From assembly GCF_026262505.1 (NCBI RefSeq), contig NC_067206.1:31263896-31327895 (forward strand): a stretch of DNA of 64,000 bases, given 5' to 3'. How positions within the stretch are numbered: position 1 is the stretch's first letter; every line of letters starts with the position of its first letter. The notes beneath the pieces were generated by a model. That model was not told the DNA's origin. It searched no databases and worked only from the letters and a program-made list of their open reading frames with translations. This document shows positions 30,559 through 41,042 of this stretch, piece by piece. The position numbers and the translations under genes are program-made. Origin of the DNA: Trichomonas vaginalis G3. Taxonomy: Eukaryota > Parabasalia > Trichomonadida > Trichomonadidae.

Positions 30559-32489
30559 ATGCCACGTAAGCTACGTAAGAATATACGTAAGAGGAAGGGA
30601 GCATTGAAACATCCAATAGTAAAACTGACACCACAACAACAGTTGCAACAACAAATGATGAATGACCCCACTATGTTGCAACAAATGTCAAGCAACCCTA
30701 TGCTTTTAAACCGAGTTATTGGTGCACAGAGTGGAGGTTTAAGAGCGGCACTTTTAGCGAAAATGGCAGGCTATGGTGGAGCTGCAGACGGAACAGCTTA
30801 TAACCCTCAAAGTCAAATGAATTTGAGTTCACTCAAAAATCAAATAACAGATGTCAAAAGTCAAACATAGACATACAGAAACAAATAAGTGAAAACGAAA
30901 AGAAACTAGAATATGACAGACAGACAAAGAAACTAAATGAGTTAAACGTAGAGAAAAGAAGAAAGAAGAACAACTGAAAGAACTAAGTACAGAGGAATAT
31001 GCGAAAAAAGTGTCAGAAAAAGCAGCAGAAGTAGCAAAAATGGAACAAGATGTTATAAATTTGAAAAACCATACTACTCAATATAAAGTACTGAAAGATG
31101 AAGAGATAAAACAAAAGCCATGAAGACATATATGGATAGCAATGAGTATAAAAAAGAAGTTGAAGCAAATGTAAAGGCAGAAAAACTTTTACAGTTGCAA
31201 AACCAAACCGTACAGTATGAAAACTTAGCACAAGAAAGTAAAAATAACGACGCAGCCATGCAAAAGGCAATGAAAAGCGCAGATATTATAAAAGCTAATA
31301 ATGACTGGTTAGATGCCCAAGCCAACGCTAAAGCAGCCCAACTTATAGGGTCAATAAGGACAAAAATACAAGCGGATGAAGACAGTTCAAATGAAGCTTT
31401 AATGAATGCTGACTTTAAGAATGCCTTCGAAGCTCTTCATAGTAAGGTGAAACTAGTGAACGACTTCTCATCTGGAAAGAAACTGAAGTCTGAAGGTTTC
31501 GACAAAGAGTTAAGAGAAGTAGCACAAAATATGACGAAAATAACAGATGCAGCAACGAGACAGGCAGTTCAAAGTGCCTATGACGCCGTTAGAGCAGCTG
31601 TTGTGGAAAGTCAAGAAAAAGAGTTACAACAGACCAAAACAGACCTAGTAAATGCTTTCTTAAAAATGAAAAGTCAGGTAGGACATTATGCTGCAGATGG
31701 AACATATGTGCCAGCTGGTGGAACTTATATACCACCAAACCCTCCAAGAGAAGCACCTGCACCAGGACTACCTAAAACATTTACATCGTCACATGGACAC
31801 AGACACAGGCATGCACCACAACAACAACCAACACAACAACCAACAGTTCAAAATCCAGCACCACAACAACAACCAACAGTTCAAAATCCAGCACCACAAC
31901 AACAACCAACACAACAACCAACAGTTCAAAACCCTGCACAGCAACCAACAGTTCAAAATCCAGCACAGCAACCAACAGTTCAAAACCCTGCACAGCAACC
32001 ACAAACAGAGCAAAGACACAAAAGAAGTAGAGAAAAAGGAAACCAAGAATTCTTAAAAATGCTTAAGGAAGATTATGGTTACCCAGATACTCTTGACTTT
32101 AGTGACAGATATAAAGAAGCTATTAGAAAGTTCAAGGAAGGAAATACTGACCGAACCTATTTAGCTTTATGGTTCAGCATCAAATGGGATATAATCTCAA
32201 ACCTGGAAAATACAAGCTCGCTAAGGATATGATTTTAATAGCATATCATCCAAATGACATGAATGAATTTACTCCGAGATATTTGGTGTCAGAGCTAAAT
32301 GATAATTCAACTCTCTTCATGAAACGCGTAAAAAATAGAGACGGAACGAAAGAAGAAAGGTTTATGAGTCCGGATGACTTAGATAGGGAACTTGTTAAAA
32401 CGGTCTCGGAATATATGAAATGCCACCAGATGAGGTACAAGAAACTCCACAGGAAGAAGTTCAGATACAACCAGACATGGAAGAAATAG
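30559..32489 (+). pseudogene. Polinton structural gene remains: basic N-terminus, coiled coil, Gln/Pro repeats
   Basis: The region starts MPRKLRKNIRKRKGALKHP, strongly basic and likely nucleic-acid binding, followed by a Gln/Met/Asn-rich stretch. It continues into a long Lys/Glu/Gln/Ala-rich coiled coil and then a low-complexity tract built from repeats of QPTVQNPAPQQ (about 31820-32010). No enzyme motif is seen. An initiator-like TCACTTA lies just before the ATG. The position upstream of the capsid gene and the composition suggest a structural or packaging protein of the element; this is inference. Broken, with a few breaks. Confidence 0.55.
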
Positions 32490-33943
32490 TTCAGCAACAA
32501 CAGCTAGAAGAGCCTGAAGGAAACGAACAAGTCCCTCCTTTGGAAACTAACTTCACAGAACTAGATGAAGATTTGGAACAGCCGAAAAATCTTGACCCTC
32601 AACAAGAGTATGAGGAGAATATAGAATCTTTCCAAGAGTCTAAGAAAAATTCGGCTGACATAGTAGAAGGATATCGAAAAATGTTCACCGACATACAAAA
32701 GACTCCAACATCAGATGAAAATATTCAGCAAAGAATGGAAGTACTGAAAGAAAATGTACACAAATACAATAATCCTTTTTACTTACGACCATATAACGTT
32801 CAATCTTTGGCTGAACTCGGTGAAAATAAAAGGTTAAATTTCAACAAAACATATAGAAATGAAACATTGTTTAAAGTTCATTCAGAACCTAACCAATATG
32901 GAAACAAACCTACTTTTGTTTCTGCAGACTATGGAACTACAATGAAATGGGGTCATAAAGCTAATACGGATAGGTGGTTCATAAACTTACAACCTCAATT
33001 CCAAGAAGTTGTAGACGCAATGGAAGTGAATGGTGAACCAGATATAACGGGTATTTTCAGCGCGGCTTTAATGCCATTGAAAGATATGAAAGATGCAGAT
33101 ATTTTGGACCAGTATGAAATGAACATGGCTGAGGGAAATATAACACCTGACGTTCTAGAACATTTATCTCAAAGAACTACACAGAACCATAGAGATGGTA
33201 TATTTGGTGAAGAGTTTTAGAAAGAAAGTTAGGGAGAGAGAAGGAAGAGAACCTATTGTACATGACCTTGCAAACGAAAGTTTGCAAAATGTCATAAAAA
33301 CTTACTTTGCAGACAATGAAATGAGAAGGGATGAATATTTAAGAAAACTCAAATGGACAGTACCAAATGAAATGTTAGTATTGAAAACATGTTCCATGAC
33401 AAAATAAAACCAACTACAGAAATAAATGACGCAAGACTGAAACGTTGGGTAAAAGCTTTCCCATTCACAAAAGATATTATTGGTTACATGGAAAGAAAAC
33501 CAGAATGGCTACAAAAACATATATTTGGAAACGAGCTTATTCCATATGGACAAGCTCTGTTTGAAGAGCTTGAACCGGAAACTCAGGAAAGAGTCATGCA
33601 AACAATAAGCGAAGACTCAAATACAAACTATGACAAAATCTTTCTAGGATATAGGTTACCTGAGATGGGCGACCAGAGCCCAAAGGCAAAAAGGACATGG
33701 GAAATTTACAACATACTAGGTGAACATGAGGCAAAGATGCTACAACTTGAAGCAGAGGGCAAGTTACCAAAAGCGACACCAAAGAAGAAGAGAAGAGTAG
33801 AACAAAGTGAAAGTAGTGAAGAAGTAACTTCATCTAGTGAAAGTAGTGGCAATGAAGGTAAAAGAAGAGTTAAAGATTCAGTTAAAAACTCAGTCAGGAA
33901 GAAAGTAAAGCTTGGTCCGAGTGGGTTCTATTATGACATATAA
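32420..33943 (+). pseudogene. Polinton gene remains upstream of the capsid gene, Ser/Lys-rich end
   Basis: Acidic Gln/Glu-rich start, a globular-looking middle (RNETLFKVHSEPNQYGNKP, then FSAALMPLKDMKDADILDQY), and an end with alternating Ser/Glu runs and basic clusters (KKKRRVEQSESSEE) ending just before the capsid gene. I do not recognise a domain. Its place directly before the capsid gene on the same strand suggests a virion or assembly protein. Broken, with a couple of breaks. Confidence 0.45.
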
Positions 33944-33975
33944 ATCCAACTATTCTATATTTTTACCCATATGAA

Positions 33976-35208
33976 ATGTACGCCGCTCAGAATATAACGC
34001 CAACAGTTTTGGATGCCATGAACGGAAATGTTTCCGAATGGTATAACGAATTCGACAATGCCATTAGAAGGTCAGAAATAGTTCCTGGAACTTACAAATA
34101 TACAACTGCTGTTTCTTATGGAAACGTAGGTGAGTTTGGAGAAGGTTCTTCAACAACAGTAGATATTGCTTGCGACAGGTTTCATATTATTTCTATTGAC
34201 AACTCATTCTTATACGTGGAACAAGACATTGAAATAAAACCTTCTGCCAAGTTGTCTGACAAGAAAGGTTGCAATGGAATTTTCTATGTCGGATACCAAT
34301 ATGCTCCAGAAGTTTTCATGGGATATAAGATATATTCTAACTCTGACTTAGTTCAAACAGTAACATGGGCAAACTATGAATGGTTCGCTTTGAGAAACTC
34401 AGTACAACCACAAGCTAGAGAACAAACAGACCAGTATGCAACTATTGAGAAAATAAGAAGACTTGACCCTAACGTTCCAGGAGTTTATGTTAACCTTTCT
34501 GGACAAACTGCAGCAGCAGTAACCAAAGTAAAACTGAAACTTAGAGTTCCTTTGTCATCTTTCCTCATCTTCAGGTTTTTAAGATACTTGCCAAACTGGG
34601 CAGGAAAAATTTCTATCGAACTTACTCCAAGCAAAAAGAACTTAGTCATTGCACCAACACAAGACCCATTCACTATTACAGACGTAAAGGGAACAAATCA
34701 AACGTCATTCGCCGAATTTTGCAAAGACAAAGTTGACTTAGACTTTGGTTTCTCAAACTTCAACAATGAAGTAAACTATTATTTCAATGCTGCTGGAACT
34801 GCTTGGGACCCGGTTAAGTTCACATGCGAAAAATTTGAATGCAAGAGAATAGAAAGCAGACTTGCAGTCTATATGTTGGACCCAGATATTTCAAATGCTT
34901 TAGCTGCCAAATATATTGCAGTTCCACTTATGTTCCCTATACACCAAATATCTGTCAAAGACTTTGCAGGTGAAGTTGGAAACCAAAATCCAGGAGCCGC
35001 AGGTGCAAGAACAGATATTGCTTTAACAACTGCAATGAAACATGCAGATACTATGTTTGTACTGTTCAGACGAACTATAAATGACTATTCTTGTTTCTAC
35101 AACCCTGGTATTAAATATCATATAAACATAGAAGAGATATGGTCGCGAACTTATTGGAAAGAATTTAGGTCAGTTCCATTCCGACTTTGCAGAAATCACA
35201 AAAGATAA
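33976..35208 (+). pseudogene. Polinton major capsid protein (double jelly-roll type), first copy
   Basis: A frame of about 410 residues starting MYAAQNITPTVLDAMNGNVS. The look is that of Polinton capsid proteins: beta-rich segments, SSFLIFRFLRYLPNWAGKI in the first jelly roll, and FECKRIESRLAVYMLDP with FPIHQISVKDFAGEVG in the second. Compare the second copy on the other strand (36259-37813), with LILEVIRFIPAFAGNIQLK and KVMDWIPMDGSF at the corresponding points; the order of landmarks is shared, the sequence only distantly. The end of this gene runs into material of different origin. Capsid proteins of this family would form a particle, but the element is broken. Confidence 0.75.
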
Positions 35209-35578
35209 ACAAAGTTTAGCTTATAAGTCGATATTTTGTGGAAAGAAGACTTACATTGATTTACTCACTAATGATTTAAATGAAGTTGCATTTCACTGCA
35301 GAATGAAAGGCGTAAAACAAGATGTTATAGCTTTAACAGCAAATGAAATGTTTCCTGAAGCAGTTCAATGCGTTTATGATGAAGATAAAGGATTAATGAT
35401 TCCTCAGGGAAAATATGATAAAGATAGTGAGTTTTCAGTTATGAAATTATATGAAGCCCTTCATAGTAGTCAGGAAATTGCATTTGATTTATGCAAATCA
35501 TCCGCTCCGTGTTTTGAAGAGAAGTTTAACTTTTCAATAACGACTAAAAACACTTTCATAAGAAAGTTAAAGTTCTGA
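35170..35578 (+). pseudogene. Tail end of a Polinton protein-primed DNA polymerase B
   Basis: The plus strand encodes SLAYKSIFCGKKTYIDLLT, then EVAFHCRMKGVKQDVIALTA, ending IRKLKF. The run FCGKKTYID followed by a RMKG.. motif is typical of the C-terminal part of protein-primed family B DNA polymerases of Polintons and virophages. Nothing of the palm or exonuclease domains is present nearby. The piece follows the first capsid gene directly and marks a junction between two elements of different origin. Confidence 0.6.
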
Positions 35579-35637
35579 AGTCAATTCATAAATGATATAA
35601 TAATATTTTTTTATCGTTCAAGACAAAAATAAACTTT

Positions 35638-36204
35638 TCATATTAAATTATGTAAGCGTTTGAATTTACTATACGTAATGCATGTTCTTTTTCCATTAAC
35701 ATCATAAACGTTAACATATAATGAACCATTTATGTTTTCATTAATGTATAGTTCTTTATACTGACGACCGTTATAATAATAAAACAAATCTGCATTGATG
35801 TCGTAAAATAAATCCTCAAATTCATGATTTCCATAATGTGAAACAGTAATTGAATTTTCACTGATTTCATCAACGAAATTATATTCTACTCCATTTGCTT
35901 TACTTCTATTTCTATTATTTGTAGAACTTGAACACCAATGTAGATTATCAATCTTATTATTATTTCTTACTTTATCGTAATGGTCAACTTCCCCAAAACT
36001 ACCAGGATTATCAATCCACTGAATAGCTATTAATCTATGCTTAAGATATTTTTTACCGTTAAGGGTTAATCTTATATATCCATTCTTTTCTTCATACTCA
36101 CTGACAGTCTTTCCGTTTTTCTTTCTTCTTATTTGATACGGATATTTTGTGTTAATTTCGTAATCTTCATCAGCAACTAACGTTTCCCAGTTATTATTTT
36201 CCAT
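35638..36204 (-). CDS. HNH homing-type endonuclease (NUMOD4-HNH) within the Polinton
   Basis: A 188-residue protein. N-terminal NUMOD4-like motif: NNWETLVADEDYEINTKYPY with IRRKKNGK. The HNH core follows: LKHRLIAIQWIDNP, then EVDHYDKVRNNNKIDNLHWC, the usual VDH...N...NL.W arrangement. The remainder is a Tyr/Asn-rich C-terminal part, probably DNA recognition. Proteins of this kind are common as free-standing homing endonucleases in phages and large viruses. The reading frame is intact end to end. It sits between the polymerase tail and the second capsid gene. Confidence 0.85.
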   Translation of the reverse strand: MENNNWETLVADEDYEINTKYPYQIRRKKNGKTVSEYEEKNGYIRLTLNGKKYLKHRLIAIQWIDNPGSFGEVDHYDKVRNNNKIDNLHWCSSSTNNRNRSKANGVEYNFVDEISENSITVSHYGNHEFEDLFYDINADLFYYYNGRQYKELYINENINGSLYVNVYDVNGKRTCITYSKFKRLHNLI

Positions 36205-36258
36205 CGTTTTATAAAAATAAAAAAATCAGAAAATTAAAAATTAACTACATTTATTTTT

Positions 36259-37813
36259 TTACTCTTCACCTCCATCAGCAGCTAAATTATAATCATCAAT
36301 TCTAACAGCAGGGATGCCGGCTGGTCTAACTTGAATAGCGAAACAAGCATTTCTAAGAAATCCTAATAAAGGTTTGACAGTGTATTTTTCGCTTATATTT
36401 GTATCATCAGCTTTAACACCTAATTTATATGTAATTGGTGCCGTTGATGTTTGACCCTGTTGAAATGTGAAATCCGTAGGGAATCCACGTTATCGTATAT
36501 CACATATAAATGTTTAACGCTTCCATCATCAATTAACGACCTCATCACATCTTCATTAAATCCTATCATATCGTTATTTGTATTGCATGCATTAGCAACC
36601 ATTTCATAGAACACAGGACCATAAGAGCTTTCGGGTTCAGCTGGCATACTTCCATAAGCGCCCATTGATAATTGAAGGGTTTCAAATTGAGGATTTTCGA
36701 AATTCACGATATAATTATCATTCTTCCTAAATAAAGCCCAAATGCTTTTAACGTTAATTGGTGTATAAGCTGCTGTGAAAGTTGCTGATGGTGAACCTTT
36801 ACTGAACGAACCGTCCATAGGAATCCAGTCCATTACTTTAATTGGAAAACATAAAGCTTGTGATGTATAATGATCGACTAATTCAGTGTAAATATTTGGA
36901 TCGAGTGAAAATGCTTTAGGATGAATGAAGCAATCAATGAATTCAGCTGATTTCTTCGTTAATCTTTGTTCAACTGTTGAAACAGTAATTTCACCATTTG
37001 ATTTAGAAACTGCTGTTATCATATTGAATGGTTCATTCCATGGAACAAATTTATTAGTTGGTGGGTCATAATTATCTTTTACCTGACTGATTAAAGAAGG
37101 ATTATGAGCTAAAATATCTTCTACCGGCAGTGCTGTTACCTGGAATGCATCGCTACTAAATTTAACCTTTAACTGAATGTTGCCTGCAAAAGCAGGAATA
37201 AATCTAATAACTTCTAGAATAAGGAATTTACGACATGGAATCTTTATTTTAATGTCAAAATTAATTTCAGCTCCTGCACTAAAGGTCCTGAGATAATTTG
37301 ACCTGTTCGAACTGTTCCAGAACGTTTCCATACATCTTTATGTCTCGTTTTTGAGAAAACATCAACTTTCTTTATTTGTTCTGTAGTCTGTGAATTAGAA
37401 ATGATATATGCTTCTTCTCTTGCGTTATCCTGACTATAAATAACTCTTCCATTTGCTAATAACTGATATGCTTCAATGGTGTAAATTGATTCATCAAAAA
37501 CGCCAAAGAAACCTGGAGAATTAGTATTTGGAATTGATGAGCCAGTAATAGCTTTATCCAGGATATATTTACTTTTATAGGTAGTTGTAAGGAATGTGTT
37601 ATAAAGGTCTAGCATATTTTCACCTGGCGGAGATAAATTGAATGTGACCCAGTTATGATCCTTTGCGCTTCCTGGTTGTGATGGAATTTTTGCATCGATA
37701 TATCTTCTATTAGTATCACCAATATTAATTGCATTATCGATTACATCAAAATATGAACGAATTTGATGGATATGTTCAGCTGGTGTAAATTCGTTAAGCT
37801 GTTCGTTTTGCAT
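36259..37813 (-). pseudogene. Polinton major capsid protein, second copy, opposite strand
   Basis: It starts MQNEQLNEFTPAEHIHQIRS. Beta-rich, with FGVFDESIYTIEAYQLLANG, then LILEVIRFIPAFAGNIQLK and FIDCFIHPKAFSLDPN, and ends in a segment containing VRPAGIPAVRIDDYNLAA. The landmarks line up with the capsid gene at 33976, but the two are only distantly related, so they come from different Polinton lineages. A TTTTTATCT motif precedes the start codon. Broken, with about two breaks. Confidence 0.7.
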
Positions 37814-37841
37814 GTTTTATGTTAGATAAAAATATTTATTT

Positions 37842-38275
37842 AGTTTAATATTCTAACTCTTCTTCTTAGTTGAGGAATTTGTTTCTTTTGTTCAATAATT
37901 TCATGTTTTACGTTTTTCACAAACTCTTCATTAATTTTGGTTTCCTGCTCTTTTACTGGTGGGTCTGGATTTTTTGATTCCGTTTGCTTTTCAATGAAAT
38001 TTACAAATTTAGCTATTAATTCTTGATTCGTTATCGAAAGTACATCGGGTTTAGGTTCTGGTTTCCTTTATTGTCCTGACAGCCTCACTGTCTTCCGCTT
38101 TTGTTTCAAGTTTAGGTTTTATATCTATTTTATCAGTTTCCGAATTCGTTAATGGAACTCGTCTTTTTCTTACATAAATTTTTCCATCTTTACTTGTTGA
38201 TACATAATATAATGGATGCTGAATTCCTCTTGCATCATTTAATATAATCGATTGTCTCTCAGATTTGATAGGCTC
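37842..38275 (-). pseudogene. Polinton small gene remains, basic and Lys/Glu-rich
   Basis: Minus-strand coding-like sequence with HPLYYVSTSKDGKIYVRKRR and a charged end (EEFVKNVKHEIIEQKKQ). No domain is recognised. It lies immediately upstream of, and on the same strand as, the second capsid gene. Broken. Confidence 0.4.
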
Positions 38276-38327
38276 ATATTTAATTCAAATAAAATTTTTA
38301 AATTTTGAATTTTTTATCGGTAATCAA

Positions 38328-38570
38328 ATGAGTCAGGAATTAGATATTGAAGCCATCAAAAAAGAAATTCGTGAGCAGATATTAACAGAACTAAAGACAC
38401 CTAAAGCCGAAGAAAAACCGGTAAAACCAAAAAGGAAATTAAGTGAAAAGCAGTTAGCCGCATTAGCTGCAGGAAGAGAGAAGAACCCGCGAATGAAAGC
38501 AAAAAGAGAACGTGAGGCTAAAGAAAAAGCTGAAAAGGAAAAGGCTGAAAAGGCTGAAGAGGCTCATTGA
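38328..38570 (+). CDS. Small Lys/Glu-rich protein of the Polinton
   Basis: An 80-residue protein from ATG at 38328. An acidic helical start (MSQELDIEAIKKEIREQI) is followed by KRKLSEKQLAALAAGREK and a run of Lys/Glu/Ala. The KxLSEKQxxALAxGR pattern recurs in small proteins of Polintons, virophages and large DNA viruses; its role is not known to me. Two tight GC-rich hairpins (GGCTCATTGAGCC and GGGTCGAAGACCC) begin at the stop codon and probably end the transcript. Confidence 0.55.
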   Translation: MSQELDIEAIKKEIREQILTELKTPKAEEKPVKPKRKLSEKQLAALAAGREKNPRMKAKREREAKEKAEKEKAEKAEEAH

Positions 38571-38640
38571 GCCTCATGAGGGTCGAAGACCCTTTTCCAT
38601 TGAGAAGAAAGAATAAATGATATATTTTTGTTTGTAATAA

Positions 38641-39479
38641 ATGTATAGACAAGTACCTTTAACAGTTGCTTTCAGTTCTGAAGACGAAAATGTTAAAATA
38701 AATGGAAATAGAATTACCTTTAAACTACCTATTGACTGGACTGTGAATATAAATGAAAAATATATTGGTTTATCAAATATGTATATAACGCGAGGATTTA
38801 GAAAGGTTGAATTTGAGCTTGAAGTTGTTGTTATAAACGATACACAAGAATTTAAGCAAACTATTCACATATATAAATATTTCAAAGACGACACAACATT
38901 ATATGAATGCATGAATGATTTTAATGAAATTTTCGAAAAGAAATTTAACAAAAACGCTTTAGGATTAAATGTGTATCTTGATAAATTAGGTGAAGAAGGA
39001 ATTCATCCGCAGATTATAGACTTTCATTATGAATTTATTGAACAAATAGATGATTCACATACATGCACATTTGTTATATACTCGCCGTTTAATGAAGTAG
39101 CAGAAAAGAGACAAAGTGATTTTAGGATAGGTTTTAAAATTTCTCAGTATAATGAAGACTTCATGAATGTATTTAATTATAAACCCGGAGAAGAACGAAC
39201 AGTGTTATCACCAATAATAACATATAATGTATGGGACAGAAAACAAGTCATTTATATTCAAATATCGCTAAAGGGGTTGAAAATGAATTTATCGGTCATA
39301 CTAGAGCATCACCATTAACAAATATTAAATATTATAAGTTATCAGGAAATAATAGAGAGTTTTGGATTGATATGTATTCTACACACGATCATAAATGCCC
39401 CGTTGTGTTACCCGAAGACGGAAAGGATGTTTTCTTCCTTGAGGCTCAGTTACTGAATTCAACTATCGCAACTTTATAA
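38641..39479 (+). pseudogene. Polinton minor capsid-like gene remains
   Basis: Beta-rich coding region beginning MYRQVPLTVAFSSEDENVKI, with LPIDWTVNINEKYIGLSNMY and a late CPVVLPEDGKDVFFLEAQLL. A gene in the second Polinton (53189-54090, minus) has a matching end (VVLPKDGKDGLIIEMIL), so this is a conserved Polinton protein. I suggest a single jelly-roll minor capsid (penton-like) role on composition and neighbourhood only. Broken, about one break. Confidence 0.45.
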
Positions 39480-40097
39480 GAAAATTTATGAAAAATTCAC
39501 AAGGTGAGAAAAGACCCAAAGGGTCTGAGCCACTAAGCGGCTGAGGTTAGATATCGGGTTAGATCTAACCTTCTACCCTAAAATTAATTTTATCATTTAT
39601 GAAAAATTTAGTATATACAGAAATTAAAAAATTTTTGAGTTAATTTATTTTTAAAAAATTATTTTTTTACTCTGGGTGTGTTGCATGCTAAGTTCGGTCA
39701 ACGATAGAAATTGAGTGGAAATTAATCGTCGAAGAAGTACGATTATGTAAAGTAAAAAAATGTTGTGGGATTTTTAATATTATATATTATTTTATAATAA
39801 ATTTTTTTTGAGTCATTTTAAGAAGCACATATAATTTTTTGAATTTAAAAATTAAAGTAGTGTCAAACGAATTTATCACTTAATTTAATACTCAGATTTC
39901 TTAAAATTAATGAAAAAAAGGTTTTCTGAGAACTTTTGAGAATGGTTTTCAAATTCCATTATTGAAAATATATAGGTATTGTATGAAATTCAAACTCTAT
40001 ATTTATTAAAATTCTAAATTTTTAATAAAATAACTTTTCAGAGGAATATGATTTTGAATGGTTGATTAATAAGTATAAAAATGTCTACGATTTTAAG
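39480..40097. other. Non-coding AT-rich block in the Polinton
   Basis: It starts with GC-rich hairpins after the preceding gene (GACCCAAAGGGTC, then GAGCCACTAAGCGGCT) and continues as very AT-rich DNA without coding potential. It leads into the second hairpin array. Confidence 0.45.
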
Positions 40098-40410
40098 GAG
40101 GGAATTGTTCCTTATGAGGTATACATCATAACTATATACCTCATAAGGAACAATTCCCTCTTGATAGCTGGGAAACTTTCTCTGAATAACTTATCATTTG
40201 GAGAAAGTTTCCCAGCTATCTATTAGAAACTAAAGGCTGTGAGGCACTAATATATAATCAGTGCCTCATAGCCTTTAGTTTGTTATTAAAAACGAGAAAA
40301 CTTGTTCGAAATGATAAACAATTTCGAACAAGTTTTCTCGTTTTAAGGAGGGAATTGTTCCTTATGAGGTATACATCATAACTATATACCTCATAAGGAA
40401 CAATTCCCTC
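40098..40410. repeat. Second hairpin array, five hairpins, 250-bp period
   Basis: Five consecutive hairpins: 40098-40160 (26-bp perfect arms), 40163-40220 (20-bp perfect arms), 40227-40281 (22-bp arms, one G-T type mismatch), 40291-40342 (22-bp perfect arms) and 40348-40410. The last is an exact copy of the first, 250 bp away. Loops are 8-18 bases. The order corresponds to hairpins 2, 3, 4, 1, 2 of the array at 786-1830: shared fragments are GAGGTATACAT in hairpin 2, GGGAAACTTT in hairpin 3, GGCTATGA in hairpin 4 and AAAACTTG in hairpin 1. No coding frame of note. Confidence 0.88.
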
Positions 40411-40659
40411 TTGATATCCTGGATATTTTTGAATATATTTTTTAATTAAAGTTCTCAAAAGTATTATCAAAAGTGATTTTTTAAAAATATCTCCAATTAA
40501 TTAACTAATTAAAAGTATTATATTTTTAAAATTAAATAGTTTTTCAATTTTTTTGAAGGAATTGAGATACTTCCCACGACAATAAAATTGAGAGGTTTAC
40601 ATTATGACTGATCTTAGCATGCAACAGGTGTTAAAATCTATGATAAAAAAATAAATAAA

Positions 40660-40967
40660 AAAATTTTAACGTTAATTTTTAAGTTTATTTTTTAAAAATT
40701 ATTTTTTTATTTTGTAAATGTCAAAAATTTTAACGTTAATTTTTAAGTTTATTTTTTAAATTTTTTTTATTTTTGTAAATGTCAAAATTTTTTAGTTTAT
40801 TTTTTAAGTTTATTTTTTTTATTTTTGTAAATGTCAAAAATTTTAACGTTAATTTTTAAGTTTATTTTTTTTTATTTTTGTAAATGTCAAAATTTTTAAG
40901 TTTATTTTTTAAGTTTATTTTTTAAAAATTATTTTTTTTATTTTTGTAAATGTCAAAAATTTTACGT
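40660..40967. repeat. AT-rich minisatellite, about five units of 50-60 bp
   Basis: Units contain TTTTTAAGTTTATTTTTT and GTAAATGTCAAAA. Unit lengths vary through loss of internal stretches. It lies next to the hairpin array at the right side of the probable inner Polinton segment. Confidence 0.75.
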
Positions 40968-41042
40968 GTCAAACGGTTTTTTGCAGATTCTAGTAATTTG
41001 AGTACTAGGGGGCGTAGACCCTTGGTACCCAATTACTAGATA

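Noticed and set aside
31781-32056. Antisense Val/Leu/Cys-rich frames
   Set aside because: They are reverse and shifted readings of the Gln/Pro repeat tract and have no independent support.
40098-40410. CRISPR-like array
   Set aside because: The repeated units are long palindromes of four different kinds without constant direct repeats and unique spacers, and the setting is a eukaryotic mobile element without cas genes.
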